Made by a program: the position numbers and the translations under genes. Shown one piece after another: positions 11,412-24,085 of a stretch of DNA of 64,000 bases. The stretch is from Ascaphus truei (Eukaryota > Chordata > Amphibia > Anura > Ascaphidae). Within the stretch, counting starts at the first letter, position 1. Every line of letters starts with the position of its first letter. The stretch spans positions 51,630,984 through 51,694,983 of the forward strand of contig CM071570.1 in the NCBI GenBank assembly GCA_036426205.1, in the 5' to 3' direction. The notes under the pieces were generated by a model. The model had not been told where the DNA came from. It ran no database searches and saw only the letters and a program-made list of their open reading frames with translations.

Positions 11412-11465
<54 letters not shown>

Positions 11466-11520
11466 GCAGGCAATCTTGACACACACACTGGCAGGCACTC
11501 TCACACTTACACACACTCAC
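11296..11520 (+). repeat. CA-rich satellite with a perfect (CA)n core
   Basis: Several units of about 22 bp (CTCTGATACACACACACGCA) surround an uninterrupted (CA)n run at about 11414-11463. Cysteine/valine-rich frames on the other strand are artefacts of the repeat. Confidence 0.95.
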
Positions 11521-11529
11521 ACAGATACT

Positions 11530-14500
11530 CTAAAATCAGGGCTGGCCTGAACCTTTGTGGGGCCCAAGACAACCTTACTCGTCGAAGTTGATGCAGTCTA
11601 TAGAGCATATTAAAAGTTTTAAATTGGTTTACATGCTTATAAACCAATGCTAACAACATGTGCTACTTTTACAGCTGGTTAGATTTTAGCAAAAGTGACT
11701 GAGCTACAAGACACATTGTTGAACATATTGTAGTCCGTTATTGACTGTAATGATACTGTGTATATTGATCCTGATAGTCATTCCCATAAGTTAATGCGTG
11801 CTTTTTTTGTAACTACCTGTACAACACCCATCACTTTAGTATATTTGCTGAAGTGAGATGTTTACTCTTGTAGTCCAGTCATAATGTTAACTTTTCTGAT
11901 GCATGAACAAATACCTGTACATCCTGGTTAAATGTATCCAGTTAGCTGTGAGCAACTTACCTATTACATTAAAAGCTTCTTCATTTTCGCACTGGGCCAC
12001 TCACTACTGGAATGATTTACTTAATATAACTGTAGTCTATAAAGTCTACTGTAGTCTCAACAGATTAATGTATGCAGTTAATTACATACACACTCTTTCA
12101 GGCATATGCACTAAGCTGTGCCAGCAGCTTTGCTTGGTCTGTCACCATTGAGGTGTTTCATAAATCTGTGATAATCTAGTACAGGCTATATCGAATGATG
12201 TTCACAGTTTGTGTACTAGAACATCCACAATAAGACAAACATGCCAATATAATCAAATAACAAGCCATATTTTAAAATACCCTCATATATAGAAGTCAAG
12301 CAAAATTGTGTTGCACATGCATCATGGAATAACTTTGTCAGGTGAAAGGAAAATATGCAGAGAATTAACTTGCCTTAGTCTTCACATTGTGACAGGACAA
12401 TATTTGGCCTGCTTACAGTGGAAAATATGTTCTCTCAAGCTCTAATGCATGACTGGTGAAACGCCAATTTTGACTACATGTTTCACATATGCCATTCTGC
12501 CTTAAGCAGGGGAAATTGTGAAAAACATTATAATATAACCACCTTTTTAATTCTAAGTTTAAAGACTTCGACAACTTTCCAAAATGTTGCCATGATTACT
12601 AGTTCTTTTTTAGAGGGGGTGGGGGGGTGGTCGGGGGTTTCGCTTAACAACTAAATGAAACCTTTAATTTTTGGGGCTGCTGATGGAATGGCATTTTATC
12701 CAATGTACAGTATATTGATCTTCCAGTTTCCTATGTGTTCCATATGTAAAAACAATCTTAAATCATAATATGCAAGGAAGGACTACTGCGCATGTAATTA
12801 TGTTTGTATACTGTACCTGTTTTCTCTATAATATAGATATGTTGCAGTTAACTTAAATAGGCTTGATGTTGCAACATATGTTGATGATATCTGAACACAA
12901 GCCCACAATTTCTGCATACACTTTGTGTTTCTTGGATAATGTTAGAAATAGCAATGCACCAGCCTTGGAAACGTACAGAGCTCTCCCACGAACATACATC
13001 TGCACAGTAGGTTTTGTTGTATAAAGCAACATGGTGAGATGAGGAAATAATGTTGCTTTTATCCAGAACATTGAGTTTCTGGGAAGCACAGATAACCTTG
13101 CTGGAAGGAATATTTCACTGCCATTATCTGAGATGGAAGTTAGATAAACGGTAGGAAAGATGACAAGGAGAAACAAAAGTGCTTGTGGGACTTTTGAGTG
13201 AAGTTATTTTCTCTATGAAGACCCTTATTATGGACTCATTAGTCATAATTCTAGAAGACTATATGCAAGATAATAAGATATTATCTTTTTTGTTCTAATG
13301 GAAAACTACTTTTTTTTACATCTAATGTTTCAGGCATTTAGGAGTAAGTCGTGCACGGATAACGGCATTTTCCAAATCAAGAGAAAAACCACCTTCTTTT
13401 TTTTTTACAGTATATATTCCAACACAGATGACGTTATTACTATAAAATGATAAGCGAAACTAATGTTTCTGTATTCTTACCTGAAATGAATGGGGTTGCC
13501 ACTTATGATTTGGACAGGAAGTAAGTTTGATTTCAGCATGATCTACCAATTAGTGGAATGCCTCATTTATGATTGAACCACATTGTTGATGATTTCAGAG
13601 GCTGAATGATAACATGGAAGAGACACCGCTATAAAATATAAGGCCTTTTATATGCTTTTCAGTTAGTACCTTCATTTGTGTTAGACCTTGAGAACTTTAA
13701 TTGGGAAAGGGTCCTTTCAAAACGCTGCAGGTTAGTTAGCAGTTTAAAGGAATTTAGGTGGGTTATCTCCTACTTTTAAGTATTATTTTGTAAGGTTTTA
13801 TACTTTTTTTTTTTTTTAACAGATCTTTTAGAACCGAATTAGGGAGGTATTTCAGGGTAATGAAGAGTATTGTTGTTTAAAATCTCTGATAACTTATTTC
13901 TGTACCTGTAACCCCCACCCACACCTCCCCGTTTTCATTATTGTTCCCTTTATTATTTGAAAATCCAATACAACACAAATTTTATTTAAAAAAAAAAAAA
14001 AAATTCTCAGCTAAATTTGTATTTTGATTGGAAATTATTGTCAAGTTACCAGCAGTGGCATTGTCCCCTTTTTGTATATGGTTACGATCTGCAAGAAAAC
14101 ATTAAAACAGATCCCTCTGCTATTTAAAGGGCAGGTGGTGCATTGCACAGTAATACTTTGCTGGCCATGTTAGCAGATAAGAGCTTAAAAGGCAATATAA
14201 AAGAGACTGAGAAACTACTGTCTTTATTATTAGGAGCATTTGATTAAATTGGCAAGTTATCAGAAAGGAAGCATCACAAAGATCCTCAACCAAGGAGGCA
14301 TTCCCTCGTGTGTAATGCATGTTGAAACTGGTTTCATTAATGCACATTGTAAACCCTGATGATGTCCTCTTGCTGAAGCCAACACATTCACCATGACCGC
14401 TTCCCTTTCATGGAAATACAGACAGAAGACATTAGCCTTATTGGAATATGAACTGGCTACAAAGCAATTTATTTTATAAGCCAATGAACACAAAGGGAAA

Positions 14501-15280
14501 AACAGACATTTTCAAAATAAGTACAACATACATAATGTAACCAGGACCATGTCGTATTGTCACCTTAGACCACAATGACCTTCACTGTCAAGCCAAAGGG
14601 GAATCTGGCTATAAGCCACCTTTCTCCTTGGACGAAAATGTCACACTCCATCTGAGGTTTGTTGTTGCCCTCCAACCAAACCCCAAAATTGGTGGCACAA
14701 CAGACCAAAAACCCCTGTATTATCTACATACTGCTGGGAAGTCACTGCCACCACTGCTGTGACAAAAGGTATCCTGAAAAACAAAAACCTATACAATGTA
14801 TTAATAAGTCCATTGGTAAATGTATTATAAGGAACAAAGGAGGGAAGGCAGGTGTTTAACCCAAGTTCACACCAACAAGTTTGTCACTTTAGAACAGTGG
14901 GTACTGTATGTAGAGCACTAAAAAAAAACCACTGATAGCCATCAATGACTGTGACAAAATAATACCTGTGCACATTAAAAAATTAATGAGAATGGTATTA
15001 CGGAAAATTAAAAAAGAAATCTTTCTAATTACAAATACAAAATATAAATAAATAATTAGTATATAATTTATAACCTGAAAAATAAAGTTTGGGTACAAAA
15101 GAAGTCCAGGAAATTAGTAAAAAAAATAATAATGACAGAATATTAGTAGATGCCAAGTCCCAAGTCTCAGTACAGGAAGGTACTTCTAAGTCCTGCAGAT
15201 ACTTTCCTAAAAGTCTAAACAGTTCACAGTCCACAAATATGACAGCACACATACAGTAAGGGATAGTAAATCATGTGGAA
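11530..15280. other. AT-rich stretch with no recognised gene
   Basis: It contains homopolymer tracts (for example A-runs near 13988) and G-runs near 12617. I see no protein-like reading frame, RNA gene or clear inverted-repeat element. Old unrecognised repeats are likely. Confidence 0.5.
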
Positions 15281-15659
15281 GACAAAAAAAGCCATACGTA
15301 GAGGCTGATTTTTGGAGCCAATGAGGAATTTCGTCTGGAAATGGTCCGATTGTCCGCTTCTGCACATTCACTATACTGTAGAATCAGCCCCATAGTGTAA
15401 TAGGCTCTGCCGTATTAATTATGGGATTTCAATAGAGATTATGCACTCACAAACAAGGAGGTGAAAAGGCTTTGGTCTATTATTTGCTGAGAGAACCTCA
15501 AGGATGTTGATCACGTTACAAATCACATCCTTGAGGTTCTCTCAGCAGATAATAGACCAAAGCCTTTTCATCCCTCATAGTTTCTGAGTGCATAATCGCT
15601 ATTGAAATCACATTATTAATACAGCAGAGCCTACTACACTATGTATGGCTTTTTTTGTC
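15281..15659 (+). mobile_element. Snap-back palindromic element with a nested small hairpin element
   Basis: Inner arms of about 117 bp (15391-15507 and 15525-15643) are near-perfect inverses around a 17-nt loop. Outer arms GACAAAAAAAGCCATAC (15281) and its exact inverse (15643-15659) extend the palindrome. The left arm is interrupted by about 95 bp (15297-15391) with its own inverted ends (GGCTGATTTTT near 15305, AGAATCAGCC near 15380), which suggests a younger nested insertion. There is no coding capacity. Confidence 0.8.
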
Positions 15660-15989
15660 TTGGTTATTTCCTTAGTTGATCTACAGTGTGAGTACAGTAA
15701 TATTTGTGGACTCCGGACATCTCTCACATTGACTGTTGTACCAAATGGCATACCTAAAAATGACCCCCCCATCCCTTGTACCCACAGTAACCTTTCCTCT
15801 TCCTCACCTAACCCCCAATCACAACACATGGCTTCATTTATGATTTGATTCTAGTGTTTAATATTTTTTCGTGGATTTATATCCTTTGCCAGGTTCAAAA
15901 CCAAGCAAACATCCAGTATACAGTATACTTAGCGTATATGGTCATATCCCCCTATATATTACAATGTAAAGTAAATAAATTTTAGTGAT

Positions 15990-16140
15990 TATAACAGGGG
16001 AGCCTGGTTCAAATCCCAGTGTAGGATCTTTGTGACCTTGGGTAAGTCACTATCTCTTTGTGCCCCAGGCAACAAAAATTAGATTGTAATCTCTATGGGG
16101 CAGGGACTATATGTCAGCGCTATATATGCAAAGAAATTTT
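15990..16140 (+). mobile_element. CORE-type SINE fragment
   Basis: It contains GGTTCAAATCCCAGTGTAGG, a B-box-like tRNA-derived piece. The conserved core GTGACCTTGGGTAAGTCACT and the tail GATTGTAATCTCTATGGGGC follow. Related copies lie at 31262 and 57655. The tail resembles the 3' end of the L2-type LINE at 25380. Confidence 0.75.
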
Positions 16141-16949
16141 ACTTTTAATAATATCCATGTTATTACTGAACCAATAAGCCATTTATTACGGAGTAGCAAG
16201 AAAATCACCTTTACGTCTTATTACAGCATAAAACCAAGGGCACTCCTGTATCCAGAGGTCGTGTTTGTGCATCTGCTGTAATATGCCTAAAATATGTCAG
16301 CCACGCATCAAAATAAAGAAAGTGCGTATTTCTGCGCACTCGTTCACTGTACTACACGAACGAGCTGCAGGGGAAGCTGAGCTGTTAATCACTGCTCTGC
16401 TTGCCAAAGTAACGCCCCACAATGCGGTAACAGCTCTACCTTTCCAGCGCTGGACCCTCCCAAAAAAAATATATAATTTGACATATTTAACTATACGGAT
16501 TTAAGTCAAAACTTGACTTTGTAAAATGTTTCTCATTAAACATGTTCTTGAAAACCATTTCTGAAGCTTTTCAACCACTGCAGCTGTTTACTGTACTTAC
16601 CCTTTGTTCTCTAACACAATTAATATGTATAGAAGAACGAGTGTGGTAGAGCCACTCTCCTGTTGGAAGAATAGGAGGTCAGCACCAGAAAACGTCAACA
16701 TGATAGACTGACAAGAGTCTGTGAGTGGAAATGAAGTTCAACTTAGATTTCAGAGAAATGAAGATTGCTAGCTCTGCCTCAGATGCGGCCTAGCGCACGC
16801 AGTATCTCCAGGTAGGCGTCGGAGCTGCCATTATGATGGTATACTACTCTTAAAACAAAATACTCCTTAAAAATTGTCAGAGGGTTTTTATTTTACTCCA
16901 TACAGAAATATCTAGCATAACCTCTGCATGTATCATCTACGCCCACTGT

Positions 16950-17068
16950 CTACGTCCACTGTACCATGGGGCACTCACAAGACTTCCAATAGCAACTCGA
17001 TATCCAGATAATCAAACATTGACATTGCTATTGAATGTCCTGTGAGTGCCCACTCAGTATAGCAGACA
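16950..17068 (+). repeat. Imperfect hairpin repeat, arms about 45 bp
   Basis: GGGGCACTCACAAGACTTCC on the left pairs with the inverse of CTATTGAATGTCCTGTGAGT on the right. It is probably a small palindromic MITE. Confidence 0.55.
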
Positions 17069-17231
17069 GTCATTGTGAACGTCATTGTCCCAGTCATATT
17101 AGTTAGGAAAGGTGCCGTTATCAGTACAATTAATGAATTGAAGGGAGCATAGAGAACATACTGTATATGGAATCACTTTAGGTGCATCTAGTATGGAAGG
17201 AGACTTATTTTAGCTATTCCAAACTATAGAG

Positions 17232-17718
17232 CAGTGGTTCCCAACTTTTTTTAATTGTGCATCCCCTGCTAGAAAATATTTGTTCCACAAACTCCTAATT
17301 TATAAATATTATGGTCTACTCCTCAGACTATTGCTAACAAAACTGTTTGACCGATCGCAGGCAGTATAGTATCCTGAGGTTGTGTGGGTATCACACAGTT
17401 AATAAGGCCCCAAGCTGCACCTCAGTGGGTGCAGACATCATGGGTGGTAGAGCTGTAAATTACTGCGGGAGCTTCCAAAGTCGCATCTCACAATGCCTTG
17501 GCACTGTCAATGCAAAGCATTGTGGGGAGCCACTTTGGAAGCTCCTGCTGTTATTGAGACTATACCACCCATGTTAAAGGCGGTTTGGGGCAATACTAAG
17601 TGCGCAGTCCCCACACAGACTCAGGGTCCCACTCTAGTGCCGGGGTCTGCCATTATCATTTGTTTTGGCTAACCCATTGGAGACACCTCAAGAACCCCTA
17701 AGGGTTCCCGAATCACTG
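17232..17718 (+). mobile_element. hAT-like MITE, copy 2 of a pair
   Basis: The ends CAGTGGTTCCCAAC and GTTCCCGAATCACTG are inverted. The body matches 10047-10502 throughout, including the TAAGGCCCCAA and ATACCACCCA blocks. A different MITE abuts its right end. Confidence 0.85.
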
Positions 17719-17721
17719 TTA

Positions 17722-18059
17722 GGCTTGGTCCCCACTGGCTGCTGCAGCGCTCGCTGAGACGGGTGCTGCGGGGACAAGAGCTGCCTCTCAGTGGGGCCAG
17801 GCCCGCCGCAAGGGGTGGCCGCACGGCAAGTTTTTCTTCCAGACTCAAAAATTGAGATGGACACGGGCGACGGAGCGCTAGGCCACGCCCCCTGGCAGTT
17901 CAGCCAATGAGGGCGAACCAGCCAGGTGACGTCATGGCCGCGCCCCAGTCACGCCCCCCCTTTCTTTCCCCATGCAGCTCTCTGCAGACCGGGGAATTCG
18001 GCTGCATGCGCGGCCAGCCTCGCAGGCACACGTGCAGCGCAGGCAGCGGGGCCGTGGCC
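17722..18059 (+). mobile_element. MITE, GGCTAGGTCCCC family, copy 2, both ends present
   Basis: The left end GGCTTGGTCCCCACTGGCTG is the inverse of the right end GCAGGCAGCGGGGCCGTGGCC with a few differences. The left end follows TTA. The body is GC-rich and CpG-rich. Confidence 0.75.
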
Positions 18060-18072
18060 ACATAGAGAATTA

Positions 18073-18543
18073 GGGCCTCATGCAGAGAGCAGCGCTATTT
18101 AAAATTGGAGAGGGGAATAAAAAGTAGGTTTAATGGAGAGTTTTATTCTCCATATGCAGAAATGGGCGAAATCCGCTATTTTTAGCATTACTGCATGTGG
18201 AGAATTGTAAATGAGGAGATGCGCGCAGCTGAAAGGGAAAAAAAAATTGCGTATTTTTTTTCCCTATAGCCGGTGAGCTCCTGCTTCTTGCCAACTTTAG
18301 TTGGCGGAGAAAATTGAAGAAAATAGCGCCAAAAACAGCCGCTAGATGGCGAGCGCGCCTTTCTGAATTCGGATATTTTTCAGACTGGCGAGATGTAGTT
18401 TCTCGCCAGCCGCGCGGCGAGATTTTCAAATAGAAAAAAAAAATGGCGCGTTTTTCCTACCTCTCCATTTTCAGCTGTTTTTTGCGCGATTTTCTCCGGA
18501 AAATAGCGAGATTTTAAATAGCGCTGCTCTCTGCATGAGGCCC
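18073..18543 (+). mobile_element. Harbinger-like MITE with about 30-bp near-perfect inverted ends
   Basis: The left end GGGCCTCATGCAGAGAGCAG continues for about 30 bp as an exact inverse of the right end. Both sides carry TTA (18070-18072 and 18544-18546), the 3-bp target duplication expected of PIF/Harbinger elements. The 471-bp body encodes nothing convincing. Confidence 0.85.
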
Positions 18544-19274
18544 TTAGTCATAATCCAAATTGGAGGCAGGTTTAGTTACATCGTGCTATGGTGCCACTAT
18601 TTCTACGTGCATTAAAGAAGGTTATGGGAAAAAAAAGGAATTCGCTTCATGAAATGTTTAATCGCATGGCAGAACAATGCTTTAAAGGCCCCTCTTGTAC
18701 AAAATAGTGTAATTAGAGACATCGTGGGGACATTTTCATACATGAGAAACAGTTCTGTGGATAAATGAAAACATAATCTAGCCCTCTTGAGAATACTGCA
18801 CTGCTTAATGCAAATCTCCAAACGGTTTTAAATGAGTGATTTTGATTTGTATATTCAAATCCTATTTGCATTCATAGCGCTTTGTGGTAAACATGATGTG
18901 TGTACAAGAGTGCCATGTAATTCCTATCCTTATCTTGCGTTCACAAACTGTATAGCCAGATCATTTGGTTCCATTTTTTCCTAATGTGCAGTTAATCCAT
19001 ATGAAACTTAAAAATACTTAATTTGTTTACACAGAGTGAAAGAAAATGTTGTTCTTTTATAAACACCTTGAAAAGTTTGTTAATTTCCAAGGACTTGCTA
19101 CTCTTTAACTGGAACCACATTCTAACAATGATGCAAGATAATATTATTACAGGAATCGTAGTTGCTACGTAAATGTTTGGCTATGAATTTATATTGCTTC
19201 CTAGTAATTACAGGGAATAGAAGTGTTCTGTGTTGATATAAATCACTACACTGCTAATAATGACACAGTAAGTG

Positions 19275-19420
19275 ACATTATTGGGGTTATTAATTGATCT
19301 ACGATAGTGCTGATCGGGGCACTGTCACAGAGAAACGACAATTGACTTGAGAGTGGGAGTTCCCGTGTGATAGTGCCTCGATCGGCACCATTACAGCATC
19401 TTAATGAATAACCTCAATTG
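19275..19420 (+). repeat. Inverted-repeat element, arms about 50 bp
   Basis: The block GGGGTTATTAATTGATCTAC with GATAGTGCTGATCGGGGCAC pairs with the inverse of the block ending at 19420. This is consistent with a short palindromic MITE. Confidence 0.6.
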
Positions 19421-19504
19421 TTTTATACACTGTTTTATAGAAGCAAATCGTGCTGCTCATTTTTTTTAGTGCCCGGTTTGTAGGGAGATTACAATGTGTA
19501 TTGT

Positions 19505-19690
19505 GCAAAGGGGGTGGGGGATTGTTCAGAGCGATGCAAGTGGGGGAAGCCCGGAGAGATGCGTAGGGGGGAAGCACGGAGAGATGCAAAGGGGGGGGAA
19601 GCGGAGAAATGCCAGGGGGGGGAGGAGAGGGGTGTGAGGGGGGGAAGGATGGGGGAAGGGAGAGAGAGTAGGAAGGTGGAGAGGAGGGAG
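19505..19690 (+). repeat. G-rich minisatellite, about 25-bp units
   Basis: Degenerate units around GGGGGAAGCACGGAGAGATG recur about four times and run into GGGA-rich sequence. Open frames on both strands here are repeat artefacts. Confidence 0.8.
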
Positions 19691-19939
19691 AGGGAGAGAG
19701 AGAACACGCCCCCTCCCTTCATAGCCATGCCCCCGCTCCTGCTCTAAAATTATTGCAGGACAGCAGAACACTCATGCTTAAAGAGTTGGTGACATCACCA
19801 ATCTCAAGCATGAGCGCGGTCAGCGCCAGCGAGGTTCATCCTTAGACAGGTCTGCAACCCTGCCTTTCATCATTTTCACCTAGCATACAGTGCTTCCAAT
19901 GCAGCAAGGGATTAAGGGAAATTACATGCAAATGACATA

Positions 19940-20271
19940 CAGGCATACCCCGCTTTAAGGACACTCACTTTAAGTACACTCGCGAGTAAGTACATGTCGC
20001 CCAATAGGCAAACGGCAGCTCACGCATGCGCCTGTCAGCACGTCCTGAACTGCAATACTGGCTCCCTACCTGTACCGAAGCTGTGCGCAAGCGGGGAGAC
20101 TATAGAGCATGTTACAAATGTGTTATTTACATCAGTAATGCACGTATATGACGATTGCAGTACAGTACATGCATCGATAAGTGGAAAAAAGGTACTGCTT
20201 CACTTTAAGTACATTTTTGCTTTACTTACATGCTCCGGTCCCATTGCGTATGTTAATGCGGGGTATGCCTG
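19940..20271 (+). mobile_element. Tigger/pogo-like MITE
   Basis: The ends CAGGCATACCCCGCTTTAAG and its inverse GCGGGGTATGCCTG are flanked by TA on both sides (19938-19939, 20272-20273). The terminus resembles the CAGGCATACC end of vertebrate Tigger elements. Only 332 bp remain and there is no transposase. Confidence 0.85.
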
Positions 20272-20289
20272 TACATATTTGTGTGTATA

Positions 20290-20667
20290 CAGATGCAGCG
20301 GCCATAATTTTACGAAATCACGCGGTTTATACCTCGGAATACCCATGTAATGGCGCTGGATTACTTCCAACTGTACCGCCTTAAGACACGAGTGCAGGCA
20401 AGTACATAAAAGGGCATTTTAGTGTTCTGGCTTTTAAACACCTGAAATTGACACAGTTGCACAGTAGCACTGTACTGTACACATTACAATTCATTCATTT
20501 TATTGCATTTCATTGCATTTAATTGCACACAATCCATCAAATTAAAACAAAGCAACCGCGATAAACACGTGTGCCTGGGGCGATTAGCCGCGTTCATGCT
20601 GCGTGGAGTAAAGCAGCGCACACGAAAACTGCGCCGTGATGCCTTAAAATAATGGCCGCTGCATCTG
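20290..20667 (+). mobile_element. TA-flanked MITE with CAGATGCAGCGGCCAT ends
   Basis: CAGATGCAGCGGCCATAATT at the left is the near-perfect inverse of AATGGCCGCTGCATCTG at the right. TA dinucleotides flank both ends. It lies 18 bp after the preceding Tigger-like MITE. Confidence 0.8.
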
Positions 20668-21321
20668 TATATACGTACAGAATAATCTCACAATGTATTA
20701 TGCAATTGGATGGCAAAGGTAATATGTTTGTAGTAAAAACAAAGAAAGAAATAGTCCAGGCAGGTGGGTCTAGCAGTTTCCAAGTCTTTATTCAAAGCCA
20801 GCACTCTTCCTGCATGAAGTCTCCTGCTGCAAGTGAACCTTTAGCCTTGGAAAAGGGCTGCGGAAGTTGATTTACAGTATCTATAAAAACATTTGGAAAC
20901 AAGTCTTGATCTAATTAGCAATCCATTTTCCTTGAACGTCAAGAACATATAGTTTTTTTGTTTTTTTTTTGCCTCATGATATTCGCAGATAAATACGTCT
21001 CTTAATGTAGAGCCAAGCAGTTGAACTTTTATTCAGATCAGGTGTTGGGTTCCTGCCAGTAAGCGGTGATTGTTCACCAAGCATTAGTGCGTGTTTGAAC
21101 ACTAGTCAAATATTTATTATCAGTAAATAAGTGACCCGACAAGGAGGCAGTCAAACCAGAATGTTGAGTTTCCTTTTTTTTTCAAAAAGCTATTTTATTG
21201 TTATAAAAAAAAAAAGTTTTTGAAGAAAAAAAAAAAAAACATATGGAGTTGTGTATTGGTTTCTTTTGCGGGTGACATTCTGTACAATGTCTTTTTGGTC
21301 AGTTTACTGCAACTGTTTAAG
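20668..21321. other. No recognised feature
   Basis: AT-rich DNA with T-runs near 20950 and A-runs near 21215. No gene or repeat was identified. Confidence 0.5.
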
Positions 21322-21531
21322 CAGGGTGTCTCAACTCCAGTTCTCAAGCCCCTCCCCCCAACAGGTCAGGTTTTCAGGATATCCCTGCTTCAGCCACAGG
21401 TGTCTCAATCAGTGGCTCGATCAGAGTCAAAGACTGAGCCTCTGATTGAGCCACCTGTGCTGAAGCAGGGATATCCTGAAAACCTGACCTGTTGGGGGGG
21501 GGGGCTCAGGACTGGAGTTGAGCCCCCTATG
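21322..21531 (+). mobile_element. Palindromic hAT-like MITE (CAGGGGTGGCC family), near full length
   Basis: It runs from CAGGGTGTCTCAACTCCAG to CTGGAGTTGAGCCCCCTATG. Both arms contain AGGTCAGGTTTTCAGGATAT or its inverse. The centre holds GAGCCTCTGATTGAGCC. Confidence 0.85.
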
Positions 21532-22107
21532 TTATAGAATAATAATGTCACTGATTACTCCTTACTATTTGAAGCGGTTTATTAACCTCTTCCCTACCTG
21601 AGAGAAAGAAACAGGTAAAATTAAGCAATTTTTAATAGGTATTACTGTACTGCCCTCTTTGTGTTTCTCCCCGCGATAATTCGTAATTTACTAACAGAAA
21701 TTAATATTGTTAAAAAAATTAAAGAGAGGATGACTTGGCAGTTGATCACTAATATAAGCATGACATGAAATAAACACTTTGTAAAAGCCAAGCATGTGTT
21801 GCCTATTCTGACACGGAGTTTAAGTGTTTAGATAAATCCTAAACCTTTGATCGCTCACTTTGCTGTGTTAGTAGAACGTCCAAGTTTCAGTGTGTAACTA
21901 TATAATGATGGCCAGTGTGCTGCAGCTCACATTCTGTATTGCGATTGTAACCATCCTGCCATACTGCACGTTTCATTGTGTTTGCTGCCGATGGCAGACT
22001 GACGAGGACAAGATGATAGGAGTAGACTTTGGCCTCGGTGTACATGTACGTTAGGCCTGAAAGACAGAATAGGACTTTTGCTTGTGGCCATTTCTCCACA
22101 ACCAAAT
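21532..22107. other. No recognised feature
   Basis: No protein-like frame or repeat boundary was found in this stretch. Confidence 0.45.
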
Positions 22108-22442
22108 GACTGTCTGTGTTTGGCCGCAGAGGGACCCTCTGTCGCAGCCGATCTCTGCTAGGAGAAGGTACGTTTTAGTGGTTAGGGTATGGGGCTAGTT
22201 TGAGTGGTTTAAGTGCTTAGGGTAGGGGATTACCTTTAAGGCTAGGTCCCCGCTGCCTGCTGGTGCGCTGCAGGGACAAGAAACGCCCCTCAATTGGGCC
22301 GGGCCCGCTACTTACCTTGGCCGGCTGCGCGGCCAGATTTTTCTGAAGACGGTAAAACTGTCTTTAGAACTGGCGATGGAGCGCCGGCCACGCCCCCCTG
22401 GCGGGTGAGTTTCGGCGAAGTGCCGGGGACCAAATGTCCTAG
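22108..22442 (+). mobile_element. GGACATTTGG-end MITE, short copy with a nested MITE
   Basis: The right end GACCAAATGTCCTAG matches the family ends at 37700 and 62690. The internal TTAGGG-like text on this strand (GCTTAGGGTAGGGGATTACC) is the inverse of the CCCTAA-rich bodies of those copies. A GGCTAGGTCCCC-family MITE occupies 22240-22408 inside it. Confidence 0.55.
22240..22408 (+). mobile_element. MITE, GGCTAGGTCCCC family, copy 3, truncated
   Basis: It begins GGCTAGGTCCCCGCTGCCTG and shares GCAGGGACAAGAAACGCC and GGGCCGGGCCCGCTACTTAC with the other two copies. The right terminus is missing. Confidence 0.65.
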
Positions 22443-22772
22443 ACCACTGAAAGAGGTCCAACCGTAGGGTACAGATTGTGCAGTATGGAGGAGGGACAAG
22501 AGGGTGGAGGTCACTGAAACAGCAAACGCAGGGAAGAGAGAATTATGGGGATATTTAAAGTGATTTGGGCCAACCCCATAATCACAGGCATTTAGCCTTA
22601 TAACTGCGTGACGCGCCGCACTTTACCACAGATAAGGGTAGATTAATTATAAATTCACGTTTGATATTTTTAGTAATAAAAAATGATATATACAAAAGAT
22701 AAAATGCTGAAGTTTCCACGAATAACACAGATATATGTACTGCTACTTACATTAAAAAACAATAGCCTAACA

Positions 22773-23732
22773 CGGGGTTTCCCAAACTTTTTTTTCCGTG
22801 ACCCGGTTATTTTTGAACTTCTCCTTCGTGACCCACTAAAAATGTTATCGCCTATACTGGCCTATAGGGCCTGCACAGACACACACACAGCCACTGATAT
22901 ACACACACATACAGCCACTGATACACACACACACGCAGCCACTGACACACATACTGATACACATACGCAGCCACTGACACACACACAACCAGCCACACAG
23001 AGACACTGATACACACACACAGACACTGATACACACACACACTGATACACACCCAGAGACACTGCTACACACACAGAGACACTGCTACACACACAGAGAC
23101 ACTGCTACACACACACACACACACACAGGGACAGGGACACTTGGGTGGGAGGGGGGGGACAGTGACTGGGTGGGTGTGTGGGAGACGGTGGGTGAGTGAC
23201 TGGGTGGGTGAGTGACTGTGTGGGTGACAGTGACTGGGTGGGTTGGAGACAGTGACTGGGTGGGAGAGAGTTACTGGGTGGGTGACAGTGACTGGGTGGG
23301 GTGACTTACCTTGCCGCCGGACGCTTTCCCCTGCTGCACCCGATATCCCCTGCTGCCCGGGACGGGAGGTGGGCTTGGGGGCATGGGAGGTGGGCTCGGG
23401 AGGGGGTGCCACGGGAGGTTAGCTCGGGAAGCTGGCCGCGGGGGGAAGCGGGCCGCAGTAGGAGCTTGTACTTCCCCCTCCGTTCCACGTAACGTGCGGG
23501 CCGCAGAGGAGCTGGTACTTCCTCCTCCGTCCCACGTTGGGAGCGGGGGGAGGAAGGGAGCGGGCCCTGCTTGCCCTGCGCAAGCGCGCGGGACCGCGGG
23601 GGGAATCGCCGCCATTTTTTTCAACTTGAGTGGGGGGGACGGGAGACACCGCGCGGCCAGCCTCGCTGCGACCCGGTAATTTTGGTTCCGTGGCCCGGTG
23701 CCGGGTCGTGACCCACCATTTGGGAAACGCTG
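22773..23732 (+). mobile_element. hAT-like element with an internal CA/GT satellite
   Basis: The left end CGGGGTTTCCCAAACTTTTT is the inverse of the right end ATTTGGGAAACGCTG. Perfect 8-bp direct repeats GCCTAACA flank it at 22765-22772 and 23733-23740, diagnostic of hAT insertion. The interior is a CA-rich satellite (22875-23130), then a GGGTGGGTGAGTGACT satellite (23140-23300), then CpG-rich DNA. No transposase is present, and overlapping frames here are repeat artefacts. Confidence 0.88.
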
Positions 23733-24085
23733 GCCTAACATAAATAAAAGACAATATGTACGTGCCCCGGGACCCTTGTTGATTTTAGACAGTAAATGGA
23801 AAGCATTTTTTGTTAATACGTTTACTTTTCAATGGTCTGTAATGCATCAATAGCACCATGCAACAATGCCTTGAATCCCTAATAAATTCTAATAATCTTT
23901 ATGTTTGATATTATTTGCTTTGCTGTACATGGGTAGAAGTGAGATGGGCGCCAGCGTTGCGAGCTCAGTAGTAATGCAAATGCAAACATTGGTAAAATAA
24001 GTACTGATGAAAGTTCTTCTTTCACGTTATTGTGCTCAAGCTTTGGAGACTTGTGCCCTCTTCTCCAGCAGAAGCTATGGGAGTA

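Noticed and set aside
11296..11520. CRISPR-like or regularly spaced repeat array
   Set aside because: Spacing comes from a 22-bp CA-rich tandem unit with no distinct spacers, and the genome is eukaryotic.
23271..23754. Pro/Arg-rich frames of 100-156 codons on both strands
   Set aside because: They fall in the CpG- and G-rich right half of a hAT-like element and show no recognisable domain.
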